Of a stretch of DNA of 64,000 bases, positions 17,086 through 25,838 are shown one piece after another. The first letter of the stretch is position 1; every line of letters begins with the position of its first letter. This stretch comes from JBCBCP01 sp038530575 (GTDB taxonomy: Bacteria; Pseudomonadota; Alphaproteobacteria; Rhodobacterales; Rhodobacteraceae). The notes under the pieces are model-generated. The model did not search any database and was not told the origin of the DNA. It saw only the letters and a program-made list of their open reading frames with translations. Location: positions 62,001 to 126,000 of the forward strand of contig JBCBCP010000004.1 of the NCBI GenBank assembly GCA_038530575.1. The letters run 5' to 3'. A program made the translations under genes and the position numbers.

Positions 17086-17679
17086 TCAAATTAGCAACAC
17101 CTGAGTGCCCACATTGGCCATCTCATACAGCTCTTCAATATGCTCATTATACAGACCGATGCAGCCATTGGACGAACGGCGGCCGATCTTGCGCGTGTCG
17201 TGCGTGCCGTGGATCCGGTAGTAGGTCCAGCTGAGGTGCAGGGACCGGGTGCCAAGCGGATTGTCGGGGCCCGGGCCGATATAGTCGGGCCATTCCGGGT
17301 TGCGCTTTTTCATCGACGGCGTCGGGCGCCAGTCGGGTTTGGGATCCTTGAACGTCACGCGTGTCCGGCCGCGACGGGTCAGATCCTCGGTCAGCGGCAC
17401 GGAGGACGGGTAGAGCTTGTAGACCGTCTGCGCCTCGTCCCAGAAATGCACCGCGCGGCTGTCGATATCGACAAGGATCGCGCCGCCCTTCAAGCTGCTG
17501 AAATAGGGCTGCCAATCCAGCGTACGAAAGCTGGAAATGTTGCGGCGCACTGCTTGCGTCGGGTCGCGTTCGGCCTGACCGGCGGGGATCTGTTGCGCGA
17601 TAGCAGGTGTGCTCAGCAATGCAGCGCTCCCGGCAAGGAACGCGCGGCGGGTGCTGTTGAATTTCGGTGTGTCGGTCAT
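17086..17679 (-). CDS. L,D-transpeptidase (YkuD domain), exported
   Basis: A 197-aa envelope enzyme predicted to make 3-3 peptidoglycan cross-links or anchor proteins to peptidoglycan. STRRAFLAGSAALLSTPAIAQ is a Tat-like/Sec leader. The YkuD domain covers about 65-197 with catalytic IHGTHDTRKIGRRSSNGCIGL: His and Cys are present, but the residue after Cys-Ile is Gly where Arg is usual. The ATG at 17679 has GAGAGG 5 nt upstream. It is divergent from the CAP-domain lipoprotein gene. Confidence 0.88.
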   Translation of the reverse strand: MTDTPKFNSTRRAFLAGSAALLSTPAIAQQIPAGQAERDPTQAVRRNISSFRTLDWQPYFSSLKGGAILVDIDSRAVHFWDEAQTVYKLYPSSVPLTEDLTRRGRTRVTFKDPKPDWRPTPSMKKRNPEWPDYIGPGPDNPLGTRSLHLSWTYYRIHGTHDTRKIGRRSSNGCIGLYNEHIEELYEMANVGTQVLLI

Positions 17680-17741
17680 GTGCGCCTCTCTCAAAGCTGT
17701 GGTCCGGCAGTCTTTTCCCTATTTATGACCCGAAAGACGCA

Positions 17742-17801
17742 GTCGCAATTCAAACAACCGTCAACACGCAAACTTGCGCCGATGTGCGTTTGAAATGCGA
17801 C
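17742..17801. promoter_or_regulatory. Large inverted repeat in the transpeptidase/CAP divergent promoter region
   Basis: GTCGCAATTCAAAC (17742-17755) and GTTTGAAATGCGAC (17788-17801) are inverted repeats with one mismatch in 14. Centred between them is CGCAA-AC-TTGCG (17767-17778). The nested symmetry lies midway between two divergent envelope genes and looks like a two-level operator or a cruciform/hairpin. The binding factor is unknown. Confidence 0.5.
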
Positions 17802-17847
17802 GGGGCGCGGGCTAAAGCGGATTCACTTTGTGCGCGTGGAGGCCAAG

Positions 17848-18486
17848 ATGATCCGTTTGCTGTCCGTTCTGATATTTGCCCTTGCCGGTCTGGCCGCTTG
17901 TAGCGTGCCGTCGTCCGAGCCGCAGATCGGCGCGGACGGGCGCCCATTACCCAAGCTATACCGCATCCGGGCCGGCGATACCGCCAAACTGCAGTTTCGC
18001 ATGCTCGATTCGGTCAATGCCTTGCGCTCAGCCCAAAACTTGCCGCCGGTCGAGCTGAATGCGCAGCTGAATGCCGCCGCTGCCACCCATTCTCGCGACA
18101 TGGCCGTGCAGAACCGGCCGTGGCATTTCGGCTCTGACGGGTCATCACCGATCGACCGGCTTCAACGCGTCGGCTATGCAGGGCGCCTGGTGGGCGAAAA
18201 CATCGCAGAAACCTACGAGACAGAGTTGGAGGTGCTTGCCGCGTGGATGGAACAGCCCGACACGCGGCGCACGGTCATGTCCAGCGATGCACGCCAGATG
18301 GGCTTTGCATGGCACCAGGAAACCAATGGAAAAATTTGGTGGACGCTTGTGACAGGAAACCCGGCGGCGGCCCCGCTGATTCCGGCCGCCAATCCGTCAG
18401 CCTCGCGCCTTGTTCCCGCACCGACCACGCCCGCGACCGAAGAAGAGCCAACCGATCTCCAAACCGTGGCAGATCAGCTAAGCTAG
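17848..18486 (+). CDS. CAP/SCP-domain lipoprotein
   Basis: A 212-aa predicted lipoprotein: MIRLLSVLIFALAGLAAC ends in a lipobox (LAAC) with Cys18. The CAP domain (about 50-170) has LNAQLNAAAATHSRDMAVQNR, HFGSDGSSPIDRLQRVGYAGRLVGENIAE and a terminal W-T-L-V-T-G strand, the bacterial CAP family pattern. Bacterial CAP proteins are envelope proteins of mostly unknown biochemistry. The ATG at 17848 is preceded by GGAGG. A proline/threonine-rich tail follows the domain. It sits between two L,D-transpeptidase genes on the other strand. Confidence 0.87.
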   Translation: MIRLLSVLIFALAGLAACSVPSSEPQIGADGRPLPKLYRIRAGDTAKLQFRMLDSVNALRSAQNLPPVELNAQLNAAAATHSRDMAVQNRPWHFGSDGSSPIDRLQRVGYAGRLVGENIAETYETELEVLAAWMEQPDTRRTVMSSDARQMGFAWHQETNGKIWWTLVTGNPAAAPLIPAANPSASRLVPAPTTPATEEEPTDLQTVADQLS

Positions 18487-18487
18487 G

Positions 18488-18988
18488 CTATGGGTTGATC
18501 AAGATGGGTGTGCCGTTGCGCACCATCGCGTAGACATCCTCCATCTCGCGGTTGGACACAGCGATACAGCCCCAGGTCCAGTCGCCGTCCTTGGTCTTGC
18601 GCCGCCAGGGTCGCGCCTGCCCGTGGATAAAAATGTCGCCGCCGGGGCTTTTGCCCAGCCGGCGTGCCTCTGCGATGTCCTTTGGCCGTGGATAGTCGAT
18701 GCCCAGCGACAGGTGGAAGCGCGAGTTCGGGTTGCGGCGGTCGATCAGATACTGCCCTTCGGGTGTCTTGCCGTCGCCTTCGATGAACTTGTCTCCGATC
18801 GGCGCGAAGCCAAGCGCGATGTCATAGCTTTCCAGCACTTTGTCATGATGCATCAGATACATCCGCCGTGCGCCTTTGTTCACAACAACAAAGGTCACCT
18901 CGGGGCCGTCATAACGACGAAATTTCGTGCTGCACGCGCTGAGCATCAAGGCCGATGCCCCGCCCAGTAAGACCGTCCTGCGTTTCAT
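18488..18988 (-). CDS. L,D-transpeptidase-family lipoprotein
   Basis: A 166-aa YkuD protein with a lipoprotein leader (KRRTVLLGGASALMLSAC, Cys20). The YkuD domain runs from about 30 to 165: HHDKVLESYDIALGFAPIGDK, then IFIHGQARPW and the catalytic DWTWGCIAVSN. The usual Ser of SxGC is Thr here, a tolerated variant. The gene ends 1 bp from the CAP gene's end (convergent), implying the pair is tightly packed. It probably remodels peptidoglycan. Confidence 0.88.
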   Translation of the reverse strand: MKRRTVLLGGASALMLSACSTKFRRYDGPEVTFVVVNKGARRMYLMHHDKVLESYDIALGFAPIGDKFIEGDGKTPEGQYLIDRRNPNSRFHLSLGIDYPRPKDIAEARRLGKSPGGDIFIHGQARPWRRKTKDGDWTWGCIAVSNREMEDVYAMVRNGTPILINP

Positions 18989-19049
18989 GTGCCCTGCCTG
19001 CACTGCTTCTTTGCGGCGCAGCATATACCAACGACACGTCCCGGCCTAG

Positions 19050-20267
19050 TCACGCGCGTGTGAACGTCGCAACAAGCTCAACATGCGGCGACCAGCGAAA
19101 CTGGTCCACAGGCTGAACCGGGCCGATGTCGAACCCTGCACCAATCAAATACATCGCATCGCGTGCGAAGGTGCCGGGGTTACACGAGACGTAGACAATG
19201 ACGGGCACCGCGCTTTGCGCCAGCGCCGCGATCTGCGCAGCGGCACCAGCCCGGGGAGGGTCCAGGACGGCAATTTCAAAACGCTGCAACTCGTCTGGTA
19301 GAAGCGGATTTCGAAACAGATCCCGCACCTCTGCCGTCAGAGGGCGAAGGCCCGGCGACGCGCGCCAGCCCGCCTCCAGTGCACGGGTCATGGCCGTGTC
19401 ACCTTCGACAGCATGCACGCGCATCTGGCCGGCAAGCGGCAACGCAAAGGTTCCGCACCCAGCAAAGAGGTCCAGCGCGCTTTTCACGCCCGCCGCAGCC
19501 TTCACGACCGCCTCTTGCAACACATCCTGCGCATGGGCGGTTGCCTGCAGAAACGCGCCCGGCGGCGGTGCGACATGGGCAGGGCCAAGGGCCTGACGCG
19601 GCGGATGCCGCAGGCCAATCACCTCGTCGTTCCAGGCCAACCGCGCAATGCCCTGCGCGCCGCAAAAAAGCCCAAGCTCTGCCTGCGCTTCGGGATCCAG
19701 CGGCTTGCCGCCAGTGACCGCGACATCCAAACCGTCAAGCGACGCGGTGACAAGCACGCTCAACTCGGCGCTGCGGGACGCGCCCACCCGCGCCAAATGC
19801 CGGGCAATGTCGAATGATGGGGCCAGTGCGGGGTCCAGCACCTCGCACCGCTTTACATCGACGATGGTGTCAGACTTGCGCCCGTGAAAGCCCGCCAACG
19901 CGCCCGATTTCGTTCGCCGCGCCGAAATGGCAACGCGCCTGCGTCCGGCCGCCGGGGACGTCACAGGAGCCAAAACCTCGGCCGTTACACCATGTTGCTC
20001 TAGCGCGTGCTGCACCAACCCGCGCTTCCAGTCAGCGACCAGTTCGTCGCTGACATGTTGCACCGCGCAACCACCACAGGCTTTGTAGTGCGCGCAGGGC
20101 GGCTTTACCCGATGCGGCGAGGGCTGAAGGATGCGCGGGGTCTCGAGCCGGCCATCAACCGCATCGCCCTCTACCAGTTCTCCCGGCAAGGTCCGCGGCG
20201 CGATGACTGGCCCAGGCGCAATCCCGTCGCCCTGAGCGCCAAGGCGTTCGATCTGGTAAACGTACAT
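19050..20267 (-). CDS. TrmA/RlmD-family RNA 5-methyluridine methyltransferase
   Basis: A 405-aa class I SAM methyltransferase that methylates uridine C5 in RNA. The N-terminus has the Fe-S cluster motif CAHYKACGGCAVQH (three of the four cysteines) with a later Cys in VDVKRCEVLD. SAM-binding LDLFAGCGTFALPLA and the catalytic motif VLDPPRAG and YVSCNPGTFARD (nucleophile Cys) follow. It could target 23S U1939 or U747; sequence alone does not decide. It lies 6 bp after the second ABC half-transporter and is probably co-transcribed. Confidence 0.92.
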   Translation of the reverse strand: MYVYQIERLGAQGDGIAPGPVIAPRTLPGELVEGDAVDGRLETPRILQPSPHRVKPPCAHYKACGGCAVQHVSDELVADWKRGLVQHALEQHGVTAEVLAPVTSPAAGRRRVAISARRTKSGALAGFHGRKSDTIVDVKRCEVLDPALAPSFDIARHLARVGASRSAELSVLVTASLDGLDVAVTGGKPLDPEAQAELGLFCGAQGIARLAWNDEVIGLRHPPRQALGPAHVAPPPGAFLQATAHAQDVLQEAVVKAAAGVKSALDLFAGCGTFALPLAGQMRVHAVEGDTAMTRALEAGWRASPGLRPLTAEVRDLFRNPLLPDELQRFEIAVLDPPRAGAAAQIAALAQSAVPVIVYVSCNPGTFARDAMYLIGAGFDIGPVQPVDQFRWSPHVELVATFTRA

Positions 20268-20273
20268 GAGGCT

Positions 20274-22103
20274 CTACTCCGCAGCTTCTGCCCGGATAAA
20301 GCCCCCCGATTGCCGGTTCCAGTACTTTGCGTAAAGCCCACCGCGGGCGAGCAGTCGTTCGTGGCTGCCTTCCTCTACGATGCGCCCCGCATCCATCACG
20401 ACGATCCGGTCCATCTCAGTCAGGGTCGACAAGCGATGCGCGATGGCCAGCACGGTCTTGCCCTCCCTCGCAGCCTCTAGCGCGGTTTGGATCTGCGCCT
20501 CCACCTCTGAATCGAGCGCGGAGGTCGCCTCGTCCAGCACCAGCACCGGCGCGTTCTTCAGAATGGCCCGCGCCAGTGCGATCCGCTGCCGCTGCCCGCC
20601 GGACAGTTTCACGCCCCGCTCGCCCAGATGCGCGTCGTACCCCGTGCGCCCTCGATGATCGCGAAGACCCTCGATGAACTGGTGCGCCTGCGCCGCCCGC
20701 GCTGCCGCAATCATCTCGTCCTCGGAGGCGTCGGGGCGGCCATACAGGATATTTTCACGCGCGGAGCGATTAAACATCGCTGTCTCCTGCGTGACCATCC
20801 CGATGCGTTGCCGCAAGCTTTCCTGCGTGACATCCGCGATGTCTGTCCCGTCGATCGTCACACGCCCGGCCTCGGGCACGTAAAGCCGCAGTAGCACCGA
20901 CACCAGCGTCGACTTGCCTGCCCCAGACGCGCCCACAATGCCCAGCTTTTCGCCAGGCGCGAGCGTCAGATCAACATCGCGGACTCCACCAGAGCCACCA
21001 CCATAGGTGAATGTCAGACCCTCAAACGCGACCTCACCGTTTGGCACGTCCAGTGCCGCGTCTGTGGTGTCCTCCAGCCGGTTGCGTGGGGTCAGCGTAC
21101 GGATTCCGTCCTCGACCTCGCCGATGTTGGAATAGATCGCCATCAGCGTGAAGCTCACCCAGCCGGTCATCTGCGCAATGCGGATTGCGATGGCCCCTGC
21201 CGCCACGATATCGCCCTGCGTGGCCTGCCCGCTTTGCCACAGTAGGAGCGTGCCGCCGAGCAGCAGGACGGGAAGCAGACCGGCAAGGCTCATCAGTGCC
21301 AGTCGGAACCCCGCAGCGAGCGAGCCGAAGCGAAAAGCTGATTTCCGAAACGTCTCCATCGCGCCCAGCGCCGCGCGGTCTTCGTGATCGGCATGGGCAA
21401 AAAGCTTGACCGTCTTGATGTTGGTGATCGTGTCCACGACCTGGCCCGACACCATCGCCCGCGCCCCGGCCCTGTCCGCCGAGCGCGCGCGGATACGGGG
21501 CAGGAACCAGCGGATCAGCGCAAAGTACAGCACCAGCCACACCGCAAAGCCCAGCGCAACACGCCAGTCAATCGCGACCAGCAGCAGGACCGACCCCACA
21601 AGCGAGGCGAGCGCAAAGGCGACCACGTTGATGAACTCGGACACGACATCGGTGACCGCCCGCGCCGCCTGCATCTGCTTTTGCGCAATGCGCCCGGCGA
21701 AATCGTCGTCAAAAAAGCCGACCGACTGGCCTAGCGTCCAACGGTGCAGCCGCGCGAGGACCAGCGGGTTCACATTGGGCTGGACCACCATCGAGTTGGT
21801 CGCCGACGACAGGCCAAAAAGCACAGGGCGCGCCAGCAGGAAAAACGCGAGCGCTCCGGCGATAAGGCCGATATTCTGCACCGTAAAGAACCCATCCGGC
21901 CCGAGCGTGACCGACGCGTCGATCACCATCCCGAGGATCAGCGCCGTGCCCGCCTCCATCGCGCCGGCAAGGGCCGATACGATGGCCGCGAACCAAAGCG
22001 CCGGCCAAGCCCCGCGCAGGCACCAGCGCAGGAACGGCCAAAGCGTTTGCGGCGGCGGCCCCTCGGCAGGGTCAAACGCGCGGATCTGGATCAGTCGTTT
22101 CAT
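20274..22103 (-). CDS. ABC exporter half-transporter (MsbA/LmrA type), second of a pair
   Basis: A 609-aa fused membrane and ATPase half-transporter. Six membrane helices lie in about 25-310. The ATPase has Walker A GIVGASGAGKSTLV, signature LSGGQRQRIALARA, Walker B VLVLDEATSALD and switch HRLS. The ATG overlaps the stop of the first half-transporter (ATGA), so the pair most likely forms a heterodimer of lipid, peptide or drug exporter type. The substrate is unknown. Confidence 0.92.
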   Translation of the reverse strand: MKRLIQIRAFDPAEGPPPQTLWPFLRWCLRGAWPALWFAAIVSALAGAMEAGTALILGMVIDASVTLGPDGFFTVQNIGLIAGALAFFLLARPVLFGLSSATNSMVVQPNVNPLVLARLHRWTLGQSVGFFDDDFAGRIAQKQMQAARAVTDVVSEFINVVAFALASLVGSVLLLVAIDWRVALGFAVWLVLYFALIRWFLPRIRARSADRAGARAMVSGQVVDTITNIKTVKLFAHADHEDRAALGAMETFRKSAFRFGSLAAGFRLALMSLAGLLPVLLLGGTLLLWQSGQATQGDIVAAGAIAIRIAQMTGWVSFTLMAIYSNIGEVEDGIRTLTPRNRLEDTTDAALDVPNGEVAFEGLTFTYGGGSGGVRDVDLTLAPGEKLGIVGASGAGKSTLVSVLLRLYVPEAGRVTIDGTDIADVTQESLRQRIGMVTQETAMFNRSARENILYGRPDASEDEMIAAARAAQAHQFIEGLRDHRGRTGYDAHLGERGVKLSGGQRQRIALARAILKNAPVLVLDEATSALDSEVEAQIQTALEAAREGKTVLAIAHRLSTLTEMDRIVVMDAGRIVEEGSHERLLARGGLYAKYWNRQSGGFIRAEAAE

Positions 22104-23938
22104 TCAGCAGCCTCTGTTCCGATGAACCCGCCCGATTGGCGCGCCCAGAACTCAGCATATAGGCCGCCTTTGGCCAGAAGCGCGTCATGCGGGCCATCTT
22201 CGACGATCACCCCGCCATCCAGCACGAGGATCCGGTCCATCTGCGCGATGGTCGACAGGCGGTGCGCGATGGCGATGACCGTCTTGCCCTCCATCATGCC
22301 GTAGAGGGTTGTCTGAATGGCTTCCTCAACCTCGGAATCGAGCGCTGAGGTCGCTTCGTCCAGCACCAGAATGGGAGCGTTTTTCAGGATAACGCGCGCC
22401 AGTGTCACCCGCTGTCGCTGTCCGCCCGACAGCTTCACGCCCCGCTCGCCAACCTGCGCGTCATAGCCCGCATTGCCTTTGGGATCGCGCAGATCGGCGA
22501 TGAAGTCATGCGCTTCGGCCTGCCGCGCCGCCTCTATCACCTCGGCCTGCGTGGCACCCGGGCGGCCATAGAGGATATTTTCCGCAACCGACCGATGCAA
22601 AAGCGAACTGTCCTGCTGCACCATCCCGATCTTCAGGCGCAGGCTGTCCTGGGTGACGGCGGTGATGTCCTGACCGTCAATCTCGATCCGCCCGTCTTCG
22701 GGGTCGTAGAACCGCAGCAGCAGCTTCACCAGCGTTGATTTGCCCGCGCCCGACCGGCCGATCAGACCAACCTTCTGGCCCGGCTCGATCGTCAGGTCGA
22801 TGCCGTCCAGACCGCCGGACCCGCGCCCGTAGTGGTGCCGCAGGCCCTTCAGCTCGATCCGCCCGTCGGTCAGCGCCAGCGGCTTTGCCCCCGGCTTGTC
22901 GACCAGCGTGATGGGCTGGGCAATCGTCTCCATCCCTTCGGCCACAACGCCAAGCTGCCGGAAAAAGGTGGTCAGCGCCCACATGATCCAGCCGGTCATC
23001 GCGTTCAGCCGCAAGGTCAGCGCCGTCGCCGCCGCAACAGCCCCCACGCTGGCCGCGCCCTGCATCCACAGCGCAAGGGCCCAGCCGACCACGCCGATGA
23101 TCAGCAAACCGTTCAGGAACACAAGAGACAGATCCATGATCGTGTAGATCCGCATTTCCACCTGGAACGTGCGCCGGGTTTCCTCAATCGCGTCCTTGGC
23201 ATAGTCCAGCTCGCGCGCATGGTGAGCGAACATCTTGACCGAATGAATGTTGGTATAGGCGTCCACAACACGGCCCGTTACCGTGCTGCGCGCGTCGGAC
23301 GCGGCCTTGGAGGCAGGCCCAACCCGCTTGACCGTCCAGCGGATCAGCAGGGCATAGAGCACCAGCCACGCCGCCAGCGGCAGCATCAGCCGCGGGTCCG
23401 CTGCGCTCAGCAGGATCGCCGCACCGATCAGGTACGCGAGCGAGAAGGAAATCGCGTCAAACACCTGAAACACGACCTCGCCCGCCGCCGGGGGCGTCTG
23501 CATGATCCGGTTGGCGATGCGCCCGGCAAAGTCGTTTTCGAACCAGCCGACCGACTGGCGTAGCACGTGCTTGTGCGCCCGCCAGCGGATCAACGTGCCG
23601 AAGTTCGGCAGGATCGTGTTGTTGAGCAGCGCAACATCAAGCGCCTGAAGCAGCGGGCGGAAGATCAGAATGAAGACCGCGACAAGGATCAGTTCGGTAC
23701 CATAAACCTCCCACACGACCTGCGGGCCTTGATCGAGCAGGTCAACCACGCGGCCCATGTAGTAGATCAACCCGACCTCAATCGCCGCCACGACAATCGA
23801 CATGACCGCGGTGATCGCAAAAACGCGGGCAAAGGGCCGGGAATAGTCCTTTAGAAAAGGCCAGAGCCGCGTCGGGGGTGTGTCGGTCTCGGCATAGGGG
23901 CCGTAGGGGTCAACAAGGTTTTCGAAAAAGCGAAACAT
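22100..23938 (-). CDS. ABC exporter half-transporter (MsbA/LmrA type), first of a pair
   Basis: A 612-aa half-transporter with membrane domain (about 40-330) and ATPase (GLIGRSGAGKSTLVKLLLRF; LSGGQRQRVTLARV; LVLDEATSALD). The N-terminus MFRFFENLVDPYGPYAETDTP is typical of Rhodobacterales members. The ATG at 23938 was chosen because the family begins there. It is about 70 bp downstream of a possible 8-codon leader peptide with a strong ribosome-binding site. It is a paralogue of its partner, and both appear to have intact catalytic motifs. Confidence 0.92.
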   Translation of the reverse strand: MFRFFENLVDPYGPYAETDTPPTRLWPFLKDYSRPFARVFAITAVMSIVVAAIEVGLIYYMGRVVDLLDQGPQVVWEVYGTELILVAVFILIFRPLLQALDVALLNNTILPNFGTLIRWRAHKHVLRQSVGWFENDFAGRIANRIMQTPPAAGEVVFQVFDAISFSLAYLIGAAILLSAADPRLMLPLAAWLVLYALLIRWTVKRVGPASKAASDARSTVTGRVVDAYTNIHSVKMFAHHARELDYAKDAIEETRRTFQVEMRIYTIMDLSLVFLNGLLIIGVVGWALALWMQGAASVGAVAAATALTLRLNAMTGWIMWALTTFFRQLGVVAEGMETIAQPITLVDKPGAKPLALTDGRIELKGLRHHYGRGSGGLDGIDLTIEPGQKVGLIGRSGAGKSTLVKLLLRFYDPEDGRIEIDGQDITAVTQDSLRLKIGMVQQDSSLLHRSVAENILYGRPGATQAEVIEAARQAEAHDFIADLRDPKGNAGYDAQVGERGVKLSGGQRQRVTLARVILKNAPILVLDEATSALDSEVEEAIQTTLYGMMEGKTVIAIAHRLSTIAQMDRILVLDGGVIVEDGPHDALLAKGGLYAEFWARQSGGFIGTEAAE

Positions 23939-23970
23939 GGGGGCTCCGGGGTGAGCGTGTGCAACAGATC

Positions 23971-23990
23971 GCACCGCGCTGGCGCGGCAC
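23971..23990 (-). other. Hairpin between leader peptide and ABC exporter gene
   Basis: On the minus strand GTGCCGCG and CGCGGTGC pair (8 bp, two G-U wobbles) around a CCAG loop, 32 bases upstream of the transporter ATG. No T-run follows, so it is not an intrinsic terminator; it may affect translation or mRNA stability. Confidence 0.45.
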
Positions 23991-24011
23991 ATCACGTGGG
24001 TGGTGCTGAAT

Positions 24012-24038
24012 TCAGATCAGCCAGATCCCGCGAAACAT
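24012..24038 (-). CDS. Putative 8-aa leader peptide ahead of the ABC exporter pair
   Basis: A minute frame encodes MFRGIWLI then TGA. It is preceded by an unusually good Shine-Dalgarno stretch (CCGGAGGAG, with GGAG 8 nt before the ATG). It lies in the 150-bp gap between the CCA-adding enzyme gene and the exporter gene, and a hairpin follows at 23971-23990. Such mini-ORFs act in ribosome-mediated attenuation in other systems; that role here is inference. It is too short to exclude chance from sequence alone. Confidence 0.4.
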   Translation of the reverse strand: MFRGIWLI

Positions 24039-24090
24039 CTGTCTCTCTCCTCCGGTTGTAGGGCGTCTATAGACCCGTTCGAGGATTCGG

Positions 24091-25248
24091 TCACCTGCCT
24101 TGTGCTTGAGCGATCAACGCTTCAGCGCTGAGGGTGAAGTTCGACGCGATCCAAGCCGCCTCAGCAACGCGCAAGGCAGCACCCAGCGCGGGTCCGCTCT
24201 GTGGCAGGTCGGACGCGCGCAGGGGAAACTCGGCGGAAGCGCCGGCGGCGATATCAGAGGCTGCATCAACCGGAATCTCCGCCTCCAGCAGGGCCGCGCG
24301 CAGGGCGAGCACGTCCCACGCGACCTCGGGCCCGTCGCGATAGGCAAGCTCGGCCGCGCCTGTGCCATCCCCGATCCGCGCCCGCAGCAGGTCAAACCGT
24401 TTCAGCTGCGCCCGGCTGAGCCGCAGGTGATCGGCGGACGGCGTCAGACCCGCCAGGCGGCGCAGCGGGGCAGGCGCGAGGCCCAGCAGCCCCTCAACAT
24501 GCACCAGCCGCGCCATCGGGTCCGTATCACTGCCCGGCAGCATGACATGGCCCAAACCACTGGCCTGCATCCCGGCCAGCGCCGGGGCCGGATCGGGTGC
24601 CAACAGCAGCTTGAGCAGTTCGGCCCCCACCCTTTCGGCCGAAAGCTCTGCCGCGTCTTGTGCGGCGGCGGCCACGGCGGCAAGCCCATCGGGATCAAGC
24701 CCGCCATCCGGGTCCGCATACCACGCGGTAAAGCGGAAAAACCGCAGCATGCGCAGGCGGTCTTCTGCAATGCGCTGTGCCGCGTCGCCGATGAACCGCA
24801 CGCGCCGGGCGTCAATATCCGGCAGGCCGCCCACCGGGTCCAGCACCTTGCCTGCGCCGTCACAGTACAGCGCATTGATGGTGAAATCGCGCCGCAAGGC
24901 GTCCTCGGCGTGGGTATCCGCAAAGGCGACGACGGCGCGCCGGCCATCGGTTTCCACGTCACGGCGGTAGGTCGTTACCTCGAACGGGGTCTCACCCGCA
25001 ATCACGGTCACCGTGCCGTGGTCAATCCCCGTGGGCACGGTGCGCAGGCCCGCCGCTTCCGCCAGCAATTGCACCTCGCGCGGCGCGGCGCTGGTCGCCA
25101 TGTCCACATCTGCGGCATCAAGGCCCAACAAAGCGTTGCGCACGCAGCCGCCGACAAACAATATCTCGTGCCCGCCCGCCTGCACCGCATCCAGAACGGC
25201 GCGCGCGGCGGGGTCGGACAGGAAAGCCGTTTGCGGCGGCAGGATCAC
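24091..25248 (-). CDS. CCA-adding enzyme / poly(A) polymerase-family nucleotidyltransferase
   Basis: A 385-aa class II nucleotidyltransferase. LFVGGCVRNALLG is the head-domain GG/GS motif and LDAADVDMATSA carries the metal-binding DxD. VVAFADTHAEDALRRDFTINALYCD and ARRVRFIGDAAQRIAEDRLRMLRFFRF are the neck motifs. It would mature or repair the 3' CCA of tRNA. The start was placed at GTG 25248, which makes a GTGA overlap with the upstream Nudix stop; an ATG at 25266 is the alternative. It is the last gene of hslO-nudix-cca. Confidence 0.9.
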   Translation of the reverse strand: MILPPQTAFLSDPAARAVLDAVQAGGHEILFVGGCVRNALLGLDAADVDMATSAAPREVQLLAEAAGLRTVPTGIDHGTVTVIAGETPFEVTTYRRDVETDGRRAVVAFADTHAEDALRRDFTINALYCDGAGKVLDPVGGLPDIDARRVRFIGDAAQRIAEDRLRMLRFFRFTAWYADPDGGLDPDGLAAVAAAAQDAAELSAERVGAELLKLLLAPDPAPALAGMQASGLGHVMLPGSDTDPMARLVHVEGLLGLAPAPLRRLAGLTPSADHLRLSRAQLKRFDLLRARIGDGTGAAELAYRDGPEVAWDVLALRAALLEAEIPVDAASDIAAGASAEFPLRASDLPQSGPALGAALRVAEAAWIASNFTLSAEALIAQAQGR

Positions 25249-25838
25249 GTCATCAGGTCGGCCCATGCCCGCAGCATACGCGCGGTGGCGCCCCAGATGT
25301 AATAGGGCCCGTAGGGCACCGCGTAGTAATGCCGCCGCGCGCCCTTCCAGCGGCGCGATTCGACCACGTAATTGTCCGGGTCCATCACATGGGCCAGCGG
25401 GACCGTGAACGCCTCGGCGACCTCGCCCGGCTCCACGCGCACGGCAAAGGGGGCGGTCACGCGCCCGATCACGGGCGTCACGACAAAGCCGGTCACCGTT
25501 TCATGCGCGGGCAATGTGCCCAACACCTCGACCTGGTCCTCGGGCAAACCGATCTCTTCACGCGCCTCGCGCAGGGCTGCGCCGACAGACCCATCGTCGC
25601 CTTCATCGACCTTGCCGCCGGGAAAGGCGATCTGGCCCGGGTGATGCTTGAGCACAGATGACCGTTTCGTCAGCCACAGCCGTGGCCCGCCCGGCGCATC
25701 CTCGATCGCAGCCAAAACCCCCGCCGCGCGCAGCTTACGCCCCTCGGGCAGGACCGTGCCCGGGTTCAGGTCAAAATCGGAGGACGGACCGCCCGGCCGC
25801 GCCAAAGCGTCCCGTACACGGTCCGTCCATTCGCTCAT
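25245..25838 (-). CDS. CoA pyrophosphatase-type Nudix hydrolase
   Basis: A 197-aa NudL/YeaB-like enzyme expected to hydrolyse CoA and CoA esters. The NuCoA signature LTKRSSVLKHHPGQIAFPGG precedes the Nudix box GGKVDEGDDGSVGAALREAREEIGL (about 73-97). YYAVPYGPYYIWGATARMLR is the conserved C-terminus. It shares ATGA/GTGA overlaps with hslO upstream and the CCA enzyme gene downstream, so all three are probably one translation unit. Confidence 0.92.
   Translation of the reverse strand: MSEWTDRVRDALARPGGPSSDFDLNPGTVLPEGRKLRAAGVLAAIEDAPGGPRLWLTKRSSVLKHHPGQIAFPGGKVDEGDDGSVGAALREAREEIGLPEDQVEVLGTLPAHETVTGFVVTPVIGRVTAPFAVRVEPGEVAEAFTVPLAHVMDPDNYVVESRRWKGARRHYYAVPYGPYYIWGATARMLRAWADLMT

Noticed and set aside
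20274..23938. Two ABC genes as one frameshifted gene
   Set aside because: Each has its own complete membrane domain and full Walker A, signature and Walker B set; they are paralogous half-transporters.
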